Assembly: GCA_022376925.1 (NCBI GenBank)
Contig: JAIOJX010000032.1
Coordinates: 116,909,979 to 116,973,978 of the forward strand
Direction: 5' to 3'
From: Tragulus kanchil
Taxonomy: Eukaryota > Chordata > Mammalia > Artiodactyla > Tragulidae
DNA: 64,000 bases
Of this stretch, positions 30,853 through 45,200 are shown in pieces. The position numbers were made by a program, and so were the translations under genes. The notes beneath the pieces are model-generated. The model worked only from the letters and a program-made list of their open reading frames with translations. It had not been told where the DNA came from and did no database searches. The first letter of the stretch is position 1, and each line of letters opens with the position of its first letter.

Positions 30853-32170
30853 GGACAGCCTCACTTACCCTCACACTCAGCTAAGTGCCCCTCTGGCCCG
30901 ACTTCACCCCCGCACCGACAGATCCCCAGGAACATGGGCATGTGACCTCTGATCACAATGGCTCATATCTGAACACGGAAACAGGCTTAGGTGAACGGGC
31001 TCCCTGTGCCCCAGAGAACAAACACCCCCACAGGCCAGCAACCTCAACCCAGGACTCCTGGTCCCAGAAGGGAGGGCACTTACTGAGTATTTACCAAGCA
31101 AGAGCACTTTGTACTCAAGATTTCATTTAGCCCTCCTGGAACACGGGAGGCAGTGATTCAGGTCCCAGTGGCGAGCAGGCCAGGCTACCTGGGACCAGGC
31201 TGGGACATGGCCCTCGGCATGCAGGAGGCCCAAATCTGAACAAGATGTTTATGGGATCACTTCCCTCTGGAGCAAGAGGTCAAAAGACAGGGTGAGGCAC
31301 TGGATACCCCTCCTGTAAGACTTCAAGGACTGGGATGAACTCTCTGGTTCTGATTCCCAGAAAGGGCCCTACGGACATGTTAGGAGACGGTCTCCCTGGG
31401 CCAGGGCTCCAACCGGTGGTCCACACAGAGGTCCACACAGCGGCAACACTTCCGGCACTTCTGGCCGTGCTTCAGAGAGCAGGCTCACTCAGCTACAGTA
31501 TCACACAAACACCCTCGGTCCCAGCTACAGTCACCTGCGCTCAGATACACAGAACTACAGTCACAGACACGCCTGGGCGACAGTAACAGGAATGCAGCGA
31601 GTCACCTACTCACAAACAAAGCCCCGCTCCTGGACTCACACAGTCACAGAGGCAGGCTCCGGGCCGCTCACAACACCCGGACCCACGTGCAAACACTCCC
31701 ACTACTCTGCCCGGGCAGGGGTTGGGGTCAGGCGGCTGGTCCGGCTGCAAGGTGCGTTTGGGCGGGGCTGAAAGGCTGAGTGGCCTAAACACGTGGCACC
31801 CCGGGACTGTGAAGCAGCGAAGACCGGGTGGGTGTGGAAGCTGGGGGGGAGGGGACTTGGGGGAGAAGATGTGGGGTGAGGGCCGAGGCAAGGGGCAACG
31901 AAAGTGCAGCGCCTCCCCTGGCTACGAGGCCAGGGTTAGCGAGGACAATAAGCGAGGCTGGTTGGGGGCGCGCAGGGGAGCCCAAAGGGGACGCGGGGAG
32001 CCGAGGGATGGGGGTAGGGTTGGGGTGACGCCAGGCCGGGGTCTGGCCGCCAGCGCCTCTCACCGGGTCCTGGGTGGGGATCTCGGGGCCGCGCTCGCGG
32101 CGCCCCTCGCGGGGCCGGGTCTGGAATCTCGGGGCCCCGGGCTGGGGGCCGCGCGCGCCCCCCTCTCACC
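30539..32170 (-). other. B4GALT2: B4GALT2 5' intron and upstream exons
   Basis: The first coding exon starts at 30590 after an acceptor CTTAG. Two possible first-exon donors, both reading CCCG|GTGAGAGG, end exons at 32064 and 32170 inside the CpG island. The intron holds a (CA)n tract at 30825-30852 and otherwise no recognisable gene. Confidence 0.5.
30825..30852. repeat. (CA)n microsatellite
   Basis: About 14 perfect CA units in the 5' intron of B4GALT2. Confidence 0.9.
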
Positions 32171-32600
32171 GGGTGCTCGGGACTCAGCAGGGGGCGCCGC
32201 TCCGGCTCCGGCTGGATTCCGGGCTCCGGCGGCTGCGGTCGGCTCCGTTCCCCATGGCCCGGCCCCGCCGTCTTCCTCCTCCCGGTCAGCGGCCCTCGCG
32301 GCCCCCAGGCCGCCTCCTGCCACCGCCGCGGGCCATGGAGCCGAGCCGCCCCGGGGGGCAGGGCGGGGCCGGGCGGTCGGGTAGACCCACGGACCCGCCG
32401 ACCGACGGACCACAGCGCCGCCGCCTCCCTCCCGCGCTACGGCGCCTCGGAGAGGCAGGCCCGGCCGGCGCGCCCGCGCGCGCGTCCCCGCGCCCCCCGC
32501 CTCCAGCGCGCCCGCATCCGCCGCGCGCCTCCGACGCCCGCCCCTGCCGGCGGCCAAGCGGGGCGGAGCGAGGGGGCCGAAGACCAGGGAGGGGCGAGAG
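31900..32600 (-). promoter_or_regulatory. B4GALT2: B4GALT2 CpG island promoter
   Basis: Very GC- and CpG-rich stretch with no TATA box, positioned at the 5' end of B4GALT2 and containing the two candidate first-exon donors. Open frames here in several phases reflect base composition, not genes. Confidence 0.75.
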
Positions 32601-33350
32601 AAACTGATCCGGCTCGTCCAAGGGGTTGGACTCCAGGTCGGAACAGAAGGTATGAATGGGTCAAATCCAATTAAGGAAGAATGGGGTCTGGTCTGGATTG
32701 CAGCGCGACTTCAACCATTAAGGGGCACCTGGAAGTTAGGCCAACTCATGCAGGGACATTAGGGATTTGCCTGTTCATCGATGGGAGCAGGATTAAAGGT
32801 CCACCAGTGGAGAGGGCTGTCAGTTGTGCGGAACGCTTAAAAGCATGGACGACGAAAGTGTGTGTGGATGGGCTTCTGGGGGAACAGGAGGTTGGGCAAG
32901 AGGTTGGACAAGCGTAGGAGGAGCTGGACACAACCACTGGAGCAAGGGAGCAAGATGGTGACGGGCAGGAGGTGGCACAGGGATGAGCACAGATAAAGGG
33001 TTCCAAGGCCCTGGGCTAGAGATGATGCCCAAGTGGACAGCCAGGCAATAATGTGGCCAACTGGGACTGGGCTGACAAGAGCCCTGCGGGCACAGGGTTA
33101 GGACACCTCCCTCCCCACACAAGCCCAGGGGCCCACGTCAGGAAACTCCCTCGTTTCAACAAAGACGGTGAGAGCTACAGAGGCCTCAGCCTGGCACCTT
33201 CCCCTTCCCAGCCAGGAGCGAGGACCAACCAGAGTGGAGAACGTGCGTATGAACTGGAAAGCTGGCGAGAGGCTGCATGACACTGAGGCCTACAGGTCTG
33301 TTTGCCCTTCCTCTGTGAAAGGTGGCGGCAACGGAAAGCAACAGAAACAG
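32600..33350. other. Intergenic, B4GALT2 to ATP6V0B
   Basis: Short spacer between the B4GALT2 promoter and the ATP6V0B 3' end. No repeat or gene was recognised. Confidence 0.65.
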
Positions 33351-33373
33351 CGCTGACCCAGACTGATAACACG

Positions 33374-33379
33374 TTTATT
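33374..33379 (-). terminator. ATP6V0B: ATP6V0B polyadenylation signal AATAAA
   Basis: TTTATT on the plus strand, about 250 bp past the ATP6V0B stop codon. It is the first canonical signal after the stop. Confidence 0.75.
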
Positions 33380-33627
33380 TCACAAACACTGGGGAGATGA
33401 GGTGGCGGTGGGACGCAGGTGCAAAGCTGCACGCAGTCGTCAGCAGCCGGCTCCCCACACTGGAGATCCAGCCAGGCAGTGCCTCCACGTTGACAGGCAG
33501 CGAGGAGTGAGTGTAGGGAGGGCCCTGAACACCAAGCCCCCTGAAAGCCTAAGGGGCACAGCTCCAGCTGTCCCGGGAAAACCACAAATAAATAAGAGTG
33601 GGCCATGGCCCCATCCACATAGACCAT

Positions 33628-36548
<2,921 letters not shown>

Positions 36549-36900
36549 GGCGGCAAAGACGACGGGGCGCGGGTCGGGGGCCGTCGGAGCACAAACCGCG
36601 TCCCTGCGTCCGCCGTCCGCCCCGCAGCCCGTCGGCCCGCCCCGCAGCGTCACCTGACCCGCCCACGTGACCGGCCGGCGCCACGTGATCTCACGCCCGG
36701 TCGCCGGCGAGCTAGAGCCTGCAGACGCCGGGACTGCAGGCGCAGAGGCTTGTGGTGGTTGTAGTCTCGCGCCCCGAAGCACTTCTTACCGGGTACCTCC
36801 TCCCCTGCCTGGTCGGTCCACCTTGGCTCAGGCCGCGCCCGCTCCTCGGGCGCCCAGACATTCCGCCCCGCTCCAGCCCACCAGCCCTGCTTTCCCCGGA
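36549..36900 (-). promoter_or_regulatory. ATP6V0B: ATP6V0B CpG promoter with two CACGTG boxes
   Basis: CpG-rich flank upstream of the ATG. CACGTG occurs at 36664-36669 and 36682-36687, 18 bp apart and about 116-140 bp from the ATG. On the minus strand the first reads GGTCACGTGG, close to the TFEB/TFE3 CLEAR consensus GTCACGTGAC. TGTAGT at 36760-36765, in the context GGTTGTAGTCTC, is the reverse complement of an ACTACAA ZNF143/THAP11-type motif. Confidence 0.65.
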
Positions 36901-37250
36901 GCCTGCTCGCCGCCTCCCTGGCTAGGTCCCCAAGCCAGTGCTCATTCCGCGGGCTTCCTCCCTGACCGTCCCATCCAGCCCGCGAGTGTGTCTGTCCCGT
37001 GCCTCACTGAGCTCATGCTGTTTCCTCTGCCTGAAGCACGTTTCTTCCTGCTCACCTCAAGGTCGGCCAACACCTACTGATCCTCACATACGTTCTTCCA
37101 GGAAGCTTTCCTCACCAGAGGCTGGGGAATGCGCCCACTCTGGGTTCTCCGGCTACCCTGGCGATCCTCATATAACTTCAACAAGATCATGTCACTCTCT
37201 TTAAATACCTCGGTGCCTCCCATTTCCCTCGCAATTAAAACCGTAGTCCT

Positions 37251-37500
37251 GGGACTTCCCTAGTGGTCCCGTGGTTAAGAATTCACATTGCAATGCAGAG
37301 GATGTAGGTGGGGGAACTAAGATCCCACACGCCACGGAGCAACTGAGCCCGCACACCGCAACTACTGAACTTGAGCCTCTGGAGCCCATGTGCCACAGCA
37401 AGAGTGCCTGGGCCACAGCAAAGATCCTGATTGCTGCAAGACCTGACTCAGACAAATTCAGACAAATAAATAGATTTAAAATTATATATATATATATATA
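37251..37500 (+). mobile_element. CHR-2-type SINE followed by (TA)n
   Basis: GGGACTTCCCTAGTGGTCC through an AAATAAATAGATTTAAAA tail, then nine TA units (37483-37500). The copy at 38252-38501 arises from duplicate 6. Confidence 0.8.
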
Positions 37501-37604
37501 AAGTCTTTATGATGGCTGATTCGGCCTCTTACCCATGCGGCTCCCCAGGCATCTTACCCAACTACTTCGCCTGATACTTTACTACAAACTCCCTCCTCTG
37601 GCAG

Positions 37605-37810
37605 CGCTGTCGTTGTTCAATCATTAAGTCATGACTCTTTGGGACCTCATGGACTGCAGAACGCCAGGCTTCTCTGTCCACTATCTCCCTGAGTTTGCTC
37701 AAACTCATATCCGTGGAGTAGATGATGCCATCCAACCATGTCATCCTGTCGCCCCCTTCTCCTCCTGCCCTGGCTTTCCCACCATCAGGGTCTTTTCCAA
37801 TAGCTGCAGT
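37605..37810 (-). mobile_element. BovB (RTE) LINE 3' end, reversed
   Basis: Reverse complement of the BovB blocks: TCATGACTCTTTGGGACCTC, CCATCCAACCATGTCATCCT and CACCATCAGGGTCTTTTCC. The copy at 38606-38811 arises from duplicate 6. Confidence 0.8.
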
Positions 37811-39253
37811 GGTCTCTTGGCTCTTTCTAGAACACATCAGTCGTACCCTCAACACACTGCACTTGTTCTGTCTGCTTCTCTGATCATCCACCTGGTTCAC
37901 TCATAACTTCAGTCCTTGCTCACCTTCAGGTCTTCTCTGACCATAATACTGCAGCCCCTTCTCTAACACTTCTTCCCAGCTTTATGTTTCTCCATAGCCC
38001 TCACCAGCATTCTGCATGCTGTTTCCTCTGCCTGAAGCACGTTTCTTCCTGCTCACCTCAAGGTCGGCCAACACCTACTGATCCTCACATACGTTCTTCC
38101 AGGAAGCTTTCCTCACCAGAGGCTGGGGAATGCGCCCACTCTGGGTTCTCCGGCTACCCTGGCGATCCTCATATAACTTCAACAAGATCATGTCACTCTC
38201 TTTAAATACCTCGGTGCCTCCCATTTCCCTCGCAATTAAAACCGTAGTCCTGGGACTTCCCTAGTGGTCCCGTGGTTAAGAATTCACATTGCAATGCAGA
38301 GGATGTAGGTGGGGGAACTAAGATCCCACACGCCACGGAGCAACTGAGCCCGCACACCGCAACTACTGAACTTGAGCCTCTGGAGCCCATGTGCCACAGC
38401 AAGAGTGCCTGGGCCACAGCAAAGATCCTGATTGCTGCAAGACCTGACTCAGACAAATTCAGACAAATAAATAGATTTAAAATTATATATATATATATAT
38501 AAAGTCTTTATGATGGCTGATTCGGCCTCTTACCCATGCGGCTCCCCAGGCATCTTACCCAACTACTTCGCCTGATACTTTACTACAAACTCCCTCCTCT
38601 GGCAGCGCTGTCGTTGTTCAATCATTAAGTCATGACTCTTTGGGACCTCATGGACTGCAGAACGCCAGGCTTCTCTGTCCACTATCTCCCTGAGTTTGCT
38701 CAAACTCATATCCGTGGAGTAGATGATGCCATCCAACCATGTCATCCTGTCGCCCCCTTCTCCTCCTGCCCTGGCTTTCCCACCATCAGGGTCTTTTCCA
38801 ATAGCTGCAGTGGTCTCTTGGCTCTTTCTAGAACACATCAGTCGTACCCTCAACACACTGCACTTGTTCTGTCTGCTTCTCTGATCATCCACCTGGTTCA
38901 CTCATAACTTCAGTCCTTGCTCACCTTCAGGTCTTCTCTGACCATAATACTGCAGCCCCTTCTCTAACACTTCTTCCCAGCTTTATGTTTCTCCATAGCC
39001 CTCACCAGCATTCTGCATACTGTTTTGTCTCCTCCAACACAAAAATGTAAACACCCTGAAAGCATTCCTAAACTCGCTGCTGATTTCCAGTGCCTGGCAC
39101 ACCCTGGGTGTTCAATGCATATTTGTAGAGTACATGATTGGTGCCTACCTTGATCCCAGTTACCACAGTCAGTTACTGCCTCTACCACCAGACTGGGCAA
39201 TCCCTGAGGGCGGAAGTCACATCTCCCAGTTCACCTGCTTCTTCAACATCCTA

Positions 39254-39450
39254 ATGTTAGTCAGTCGTGTCTGACTCTTTGGGACCCCATGAACTGTACT
39301 CTGCCAGGCTCCTCTGTCCATGGAATTCTTCAGGAAAGGATACTGGAGTGAGTAGCCATTCCCCTCTCCAGGCGATCTTGCCGACCCAGGGATTGAACCT
39401 GGGTCTCCTGCCTTGGAGGCAGACTACCATCTGGGCCACCAGGGGGGACA
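39254..39450 (+). mobile_element. Bov-tA SINE
   Basis: TTAGTCAGTCGTGTCTGACT, GGATTGAACCTGGGTCTCC and GGGCCACCAGGG end. Confidence 0.85.
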
Positions 39451-39657
39451 ATGCCAATATGCCGAAATTTTCAGCAAACGCGGGAACTAAGAGGTGAGTC
39501 ATTTTCACCCCTCTAAACCCTTAGGGTCTAGCAACACTACTTTGCTTGAAGCACCCACAATGATGACTTATGCGTTTGAACATAGTGTAGCCTTTGTCCA
39601 ACCATCTTTTTCAAAGTGCCATTTCTTTTGATTGTGTTTCCTTCAAGAGATTCAGCT

Positions 39658-39905
39658 TGGGACTTCCCTGGTGGTCCAGTGGGTGGAGAGTCTGCCTTGC
39701 AGTGCCAGGGGCACAGGTTCGATCCCTGGCCTGGGAATATCCCACGTGCCACGGAGCGGCTGGACCAGTGTGTCCAATTGCAGGCCAGTGCTCTGGAGCA
39801 CATGCTCCCAGGGCCAGGGCTCTGCACCGAGAGAGGCCACTGCAGTGGGAGGCCCACACATGCCAAAGAATAAAGATGGCTGAAAACAAATAAATAAACG
39901 AGAGG
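39658..39905 (+). mobile_element. CHR-2-type SINE
   Basis: GGGACTTCCCTGGTGGTCCA start, intact B-box GGTTCGATCCCTGG, CCACGGAGCGGCTGG, then an AAATAAATAAA tail. Its 3' part recurs at 40955-41033 because of duplicate 7. Confidence 0.8.
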
Positions 39906-40319
39906 CCAAAATTAAACAAAACAAAAAAAGAGAGATTCAGCTTGTAACACCTGCTTGAGAAGCTTCTTCTGTGCTTCAGCTACCCCAAGGGGCTTCCCTC
40001 CTCATAAAGAACACTTTTCACCCTGTGGTAATTACCTTTTTAACTGCCTCTTTTCCCAGCTACACTGTGACAACAGGAATCCTATTAAATATAATTCAGA
40101 TCTCAACCCACAGAACCTGTGCAGGACTTGCAGTATTTGACGAATAAAAAGAAAACAAGGAGAACAATTATCTAGTTTATTTAAGTGATATCCCTGAGAA
40201 ACAAACTGGAATCAGAGCAGACCAGCAGTGCCCAAGAGAACTTTCTGCAATGATCCCCGCTGTCCTCTCTTGTGGCTCTTTGAGCACTGAAATATGATTA
40301 GTTTGACTGAGAAATTGAG

Positions 40320-40493
40320 TTTTTTTTTTTTTTTTTTAAACTTTTATTTATTTATTTTTGGCTGTGCTGGGTCTTTGTTGATGTGTGGGTTTAGCTGCTC
40401 TGCAGTATATGGGATCTTCCAGGTTCAGGGATCGAACCTGTGTCTCCTGCATTGAAAGATGAGCTCTTATCCACTAAGCCACAAGGGAAGCCC
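40320..40493 (-). mobile_element. CHR-2-type SINE, reversed
   Basis: Poly-T, TTTGGCTGTGCTGGGTCTTT, GGGATCGAACCTGTGTCTCC and CCACAAGGGAAGCCC. The copy at 41448-41621 arises from duplicate 7. Confidence 0.8.
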
Positions 40494-40569
40494 AGAAATT
40501 TGAGTTTTTAATCTCAATTTAAATTCATGTTTGAACAGCCCAATGTATTATGTAGCGTAGGATGTAGCC

Positions 40570-40786
40570 CAGTGATTCTCAACTGGGGCCACTTGTGCCC
40601 CCAAATGGGACATTTATCAACATCTGGAGACATTTCTGGCTATTATAATTGGAGAGGAGTATGCTACTGGCACCTACTGGGCCAGGACCAGAGATGCTGC
40701 TAAACATCCTACCATGTACAGGACAGCCCGTCACAATAAATAATTACCTAACCCAAAATGTCAACAGTGCCAAGGTTGAAAAACTG
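40570..40786 (+). mobile_element. MER5A-type hAT-Charlie DNA transposon
   Basis: CAGTGATTCTCAACTGGGG at one end and CCAAGGTTGAAAAACTG at the other form the degenerate terminal inverted repeats. ACATCTGGAGACATTTCTGG and GCTGCTAAACATCCTACCAT match the MER5A internal sequence. The copy at 41698-41914 arises from duplicate 7. Confidence 0.8.
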
Positions 40787-42265
40787 AGGTCTAAACTGTC
40801 TAGCACTTGCCTTTGACAAAGGCAGAGACCTTCAACTGCACAGCAGGAACTTGGATTGGCCAGAGGTCTTGGGTTTGCTCACGGGAGAACAGATGGCCCA
40901 GAGGCCTCAGGGAAGACTCAAAGCTGTTCCCTCATCAGGCACACAACAGATCTTCCGAGAGAGGCCACTGCAGTGGGAGGCCCACACATGCCAAAGAATA
41001 AAGATGGCTGAAAACAAATAAATAAACGAGAGGCCAAAATTAAACAAAACAAAAAAAGAGAGATTCAGCTTGTAACACCTGCTTGAGAAGCTTCTTCTGT
41101 GCTTCAGCTACCCCAAGGGGCTTCCCTCCTCATAAAGAACACTTTTCACCCTGTGGTAATTACCTTTTTAACTGCCTCTTTTCCCAGCTACACTGTGACA
41201 ACAGGAATCCTATTAAATATAATTCAGATCTCAACCCACAGAACCTGTGCAGGACTTGCAGTATTTGACGAATAAAAAGAAAACAAGGAGAACAATTATC
41301 TAGTTTATTTAAGTGATATCCCTGAGAAACAAACTGGAATCAGAGCAGACCAGCAGTGCCCAAGAGAACTTTCTGCAATGATCCCCGCTGTCCTCTCTTG
41401 TGGCTCTTTGAGCACTGAAATATGATTAGTTTGACTGAGAAATTGAGTTTTTTTTTTTTTTTTTAAACTTTTATTTATTTATTTTTGGCTGTGCTGGGTC
41501 TTTGTTGATGTGTGGGTTTAGCTGCTCTGCAGTATATGGGATCTTCCAGGTTCAGGGATCGAACCTGTGTCTCCTGCATTGAAAGATGGGCTCTTATCCA
41601 CTAAGCCACAAGGGAAGCCCAGAAATTTGAGTTTTTAATCTCAATTTAAATTCATGTTTGAACAGCCCAATGTATTATGTAGCGTAGGATGTAGCCCAGT
41701 GATTCTCAACTGGGGCCACTTGTGCCCCCAAATGGGACATTTATCAACATCTGGAGACATTTCTGGCTATTATAATTGGAGAGGAGTATGCTACTGGCAC
41801 CTACTGGGCCAGGACCAGAGATGCTGCTAAACATCCTACCATGTACAGGACAGCCCGTCACAATAAATAATTACCTAACCCAAAATGTCAACAGTGCCAA
41901 GGTTGAAAAACTGAGGTCTAAACTGTCTAGCACTTGCCTTTGACAAAGGCAGAGACCTTCAACTGCACAGCAGGAACTTGGATTGGCCAGAGGTCTTGGG
42001 TTTGCTCACGGGAGAACAGATGGCCCAGAGGCCTCAGGGAAGACTCAAAGCTGTTCCCTCATCAGGCACACAACAGATCTTCATGAAGCCAGTATGGGTT
42101 AAGCCTTAAGCCAGCGCCAGGACAGGACAAGAGAGAGCTAGAGCTCGTCCCCAGTGAGGGGCTTCCTCAGGGAGAGGCCCCTTCGAGGATCCTGGCAGAA
42201 GAGTGGGGCTACACAGGGAGCACTGAAGGTCGTAGGTCCACCTGTGGCTCTGGCCCCGCATGGCT

Positions 42266-45200
42266 TCAGCTCTTTCCTTCATCCTCGTAGGCGATGGCAA
42301 TTCCTCGTCTTCCGCTCACAGCTCCCGTCACTGGCGTCTGACCTAGGCGGGGCTGCAGTCCCTGCCAGCTCCGGGAACTAAGGAATGAGGCTGCGGAGGG
42401 AGGCGGTTGAGGCTGAATGAGCTGAACATGGGGGGAGCATTCAGATGGGAGTGGAAGATCTGCCACACTCACCCGCAGGGCTGCTCTCAGCCAGCTCCAG
42501 CCGGGGCCTCGGGGTCACGTCTGAGCCTCCAGGACCATTTGATGGCTTCCAGGCAGATGGAGCTCGGAGGTCCCCAGTGATGAGTGACACATCTGGGGTG
42601 TCCCACAGCTCTGAGTCAGGTGGAGGGAGGGGCACGTGGAAGGGAGAGCCTGGAAGGGAGGGAAAAAGAGGATGCATCCTGGTCCCCCAACTGCATGCCC
42701 CAAACATTTTTAGCTTAGGCAGCGCCCCCGCCACTCACCAGGCAATAACTCCGCATAGTGTGTGAGGTGGGGAGCCAGGCCTGGAGGCGGCCAGGCAGGG
42801 TTGCAAGCAGCCTCCAGCTCACATGGTGCCAGTACAGGCCGGAAGAAGCCGCCAGAAGGCTGGGGGGCTAGGGCACCCAGAGGACAGGACAACAGCACAA
42901 AGACATCCACCTCAGGGAAGTTGGCAAGCTTGGCAGGCGTGGGTCGCCCAAGGGCCAACACATAGCTACGTTTGCCAGCAGCCTGTGTCAGGGTCCGCAA
43001 GTGTGCCAGTGCCTCTCGGTGCTGGGCCACACCCAACGTGGCCGCCAGCAGCCCCACCACACGGGCATCTCTGGCCCTCTCTACCAGATAGTGTCTACGT
43101 GCTCTCAGCCGCCCAGCCCGGGCACCTTCGTCCTGAGTCTGGCCTGTGTCTGGGCGGCAGGAGGAGAAGGGCCGCCCCGGTGCCCAGCCCAAGAGCAGCC
43201 GGCTGAGGTCTGGGTCAAGGTCTGAGTCAGAGGTGGCCTCAGAGCCCCCCACATAGAAGGCACCATACTCTTCCAAACGCCTCCCTGGAGCCAAAGGGAA
43301 GCGGCGCCCAAAACGCTCCAGGGGCTCAGGATCTGGATTGAGGGAGCCCGCTGGCAGGGGAAGAGCTGGGCTGGAGACAAGCAGGTCCGAGTACCGTGGG
43401 CGCAGAAGGGTGGCCAACGCCTCTGGAAGAAGAAGGTAGTGTCAAGGCTGGGGCCTGGTAAAGCAGGCTCCCCCTCATCCCCAGGAAACTGAATGGGACC
43501 CCAAAGCAAGGGCTGGGGGCAAGCCCATATTGAGAACTCCATGGGAATGCACCGAAGTGGGGAAATTAGGACACATACTGGTCAACCCACCCCTCCCGCG
43601 TGCACAGTCAAAACCCTCACCCAGGGCGTGGGCACAGGCTGGCTCACTCAGCAGCACCACGGGCGCTGTGGGGTCTGGGTTCTGGGCCTCGAAGGCCTCA
43701 GCGCAGAGCTCCAAGGCCACCGATCGCTGACCAAGGACAAAGGCCACGGGCAGTGGGCGGGCAGGAGGGCTTAGGCAGGCAGGGCCAAAATGTACAAGGG
43801 CCTGAGATCCAGCTTGCTCAGCACCCAGGACATCTACACAGCAGCTGCAAGGGAGATACCATGAGCGAGAGGGGCTTTCATTAAGAACGGTGTTTCTGTC
43901 ATCAGTGGAAAGCATGATCAGCGAAGAAAACCATGTCATGAAAAGAAGACAGGGTGGGAGGGGGTGGGAGGCGGGAGGGAAGTTCTAAAGGGAGGGGACC
44001 TACATATACCTAAGCCGACTCATGTTGATGTATGGCAAAAACTAACAATATTGTTAAGCAATTATCCCCCGATTTAAAAGAAAAAGGAAAGAAGGCACTG
44101 TCACTGAGAAGAGCTAGTGTCAGGAGAGGCGTCATCACCATCAAGGAGAAACAAGGCTACCGAGGGCAGACACTGTCATAGAGGGGAAACGGTAGGTTTA
44201 GGGACCCATGGGCCCTGGACTCCTAAACCTACCCCACCCTCGATCCTCAAGCCCGAGTTCACACCTGCCATAGGCTGTGTCTCCCAAAATGAACATCTTC
44301 GACCCCGTAGCCTCCTCCAACCGTGCTGCCACGGCCCCAGCATCTCCCAAGAGCTGGTCAGGGAACTGCAAGGCCACCTGTAAGCATGAACCATGGAGTC
44401 AGCAACAGCCTCTCCTGCACTGAGGGCCTCTTCTAGGGAAACCTTTCTGAAGAGTCCCTACCTAACCTTCAAAGCCCTTCCACCCAGAGAAGCATCTCCT
44501 CCCATTCCCATCCTCACAAAATTACCCCAAGATTCCAATCCTCTGGCAGGCCCTTCCGCTCCCCAGCTTGCCCTCACCCGATGACATCCCAGGTCGCGGA
44601 CAAATCCAACGACCCGCTCCAGCTCGTACATATTGAGAACTCCATGGGAAATTAGGACACATACTGGTCAACCCACCTCCCGCGTGCACAGTCAAAACCC
44701 TCACCCAGGGCGTGGGCACAGGCTGGCTCACTCAGCAGCACCACGGGCGCTGTGGGGTCTGGGTTCTGGGCCTCGAAGGCCTCAGCGCAGAGCTCCAAGG
44801 CCACCGATCGCTGACCAAGGACAAAGGCCACGGGCAGTGGGCGGGCAGGAGGGCTTAGGCAGGCAGGGCCAAAATGTACAAGGGCCTGAGATCCAGCTTG
44901 CTCAGCACCCAGGACATCTACACAGCAGCTGCAAGGGAGATACCATGAGCGAGAGGGGCTTTCATTAAGAACGGTGTTTCTGTCATCAGTGGAAAGCATG
45001 ATCAGCGAAGAAAACCATGTCATGAAAAGAAGACAGGGTGGGAGGGGGTGGGAGGCGGGAGGGAAGTTCTAAAGGGAGGGGACCTACATATACCTAAGCC
45101 GACTCATGTTGATGTATGGCAAAAACTAACAATATTGTTAAGCAATTATCCCCCGATTTAAAAGAAAAAGGAAAGAAGGCACTGTCACTGAGAAGAGCTA

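Larger units (their letters stand above)
37017..39018 (+). repeat. Tandem duplicate 6 (offset 1001)
   Basis: Copies 37017-38017 and 38018-39018, intergenic. Each has a CHR-2 SINE, a (TA)n run and a reversed BovB fragment. The copies appear identical. Confidence 0.92.
36900..42080. other. Intergenic and DPH2 3' flank, repeat-rich
   Basis: Holds tandem duplicates 6 and 7, several SINEs, a BovB fragment, a (TA)n run and a MER5A-type DNA transposon in two copies. AATAAA on the minus strand at 41304-41309 (copy 40176-40181) might serve DPH2, but this is unproven. No gene was seen. Confidence 0.7.
39827..42082 (+). repeat. Tandem duplicate 7 (offset 1128)
   Basis: Copies about 39827-40954 and 40955-42082, intergenic. 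Each has a reversed CHR-2 SINE and a MER5A-like element. One substitution was noticed (GATGAGCTC against GATGGGCTC). Confidence 0.92.

Noticed and set aside
31722..32607. Several overlapping long frames on both strands
   Set aside because: CpG-island composition suppresses stop codons. The proteins are Ala/Pro/Arg/Gly low complexity.
39658..39905. Possible tRNA gene because of an intact B-box GGTTCGATCCCTGG
   Set aside because: It is part of a CHR-2-type tRNA-derived SINE with an A-rich tail. No cloverleaf with an anticodon stem could be drawn.
43945..44095. Possible second small gene or RNA within DPH2 intron 2
   Set aside because: The sequence matches the 3' end of a ruminant L1 element and its second copy comes from duplicate 8.
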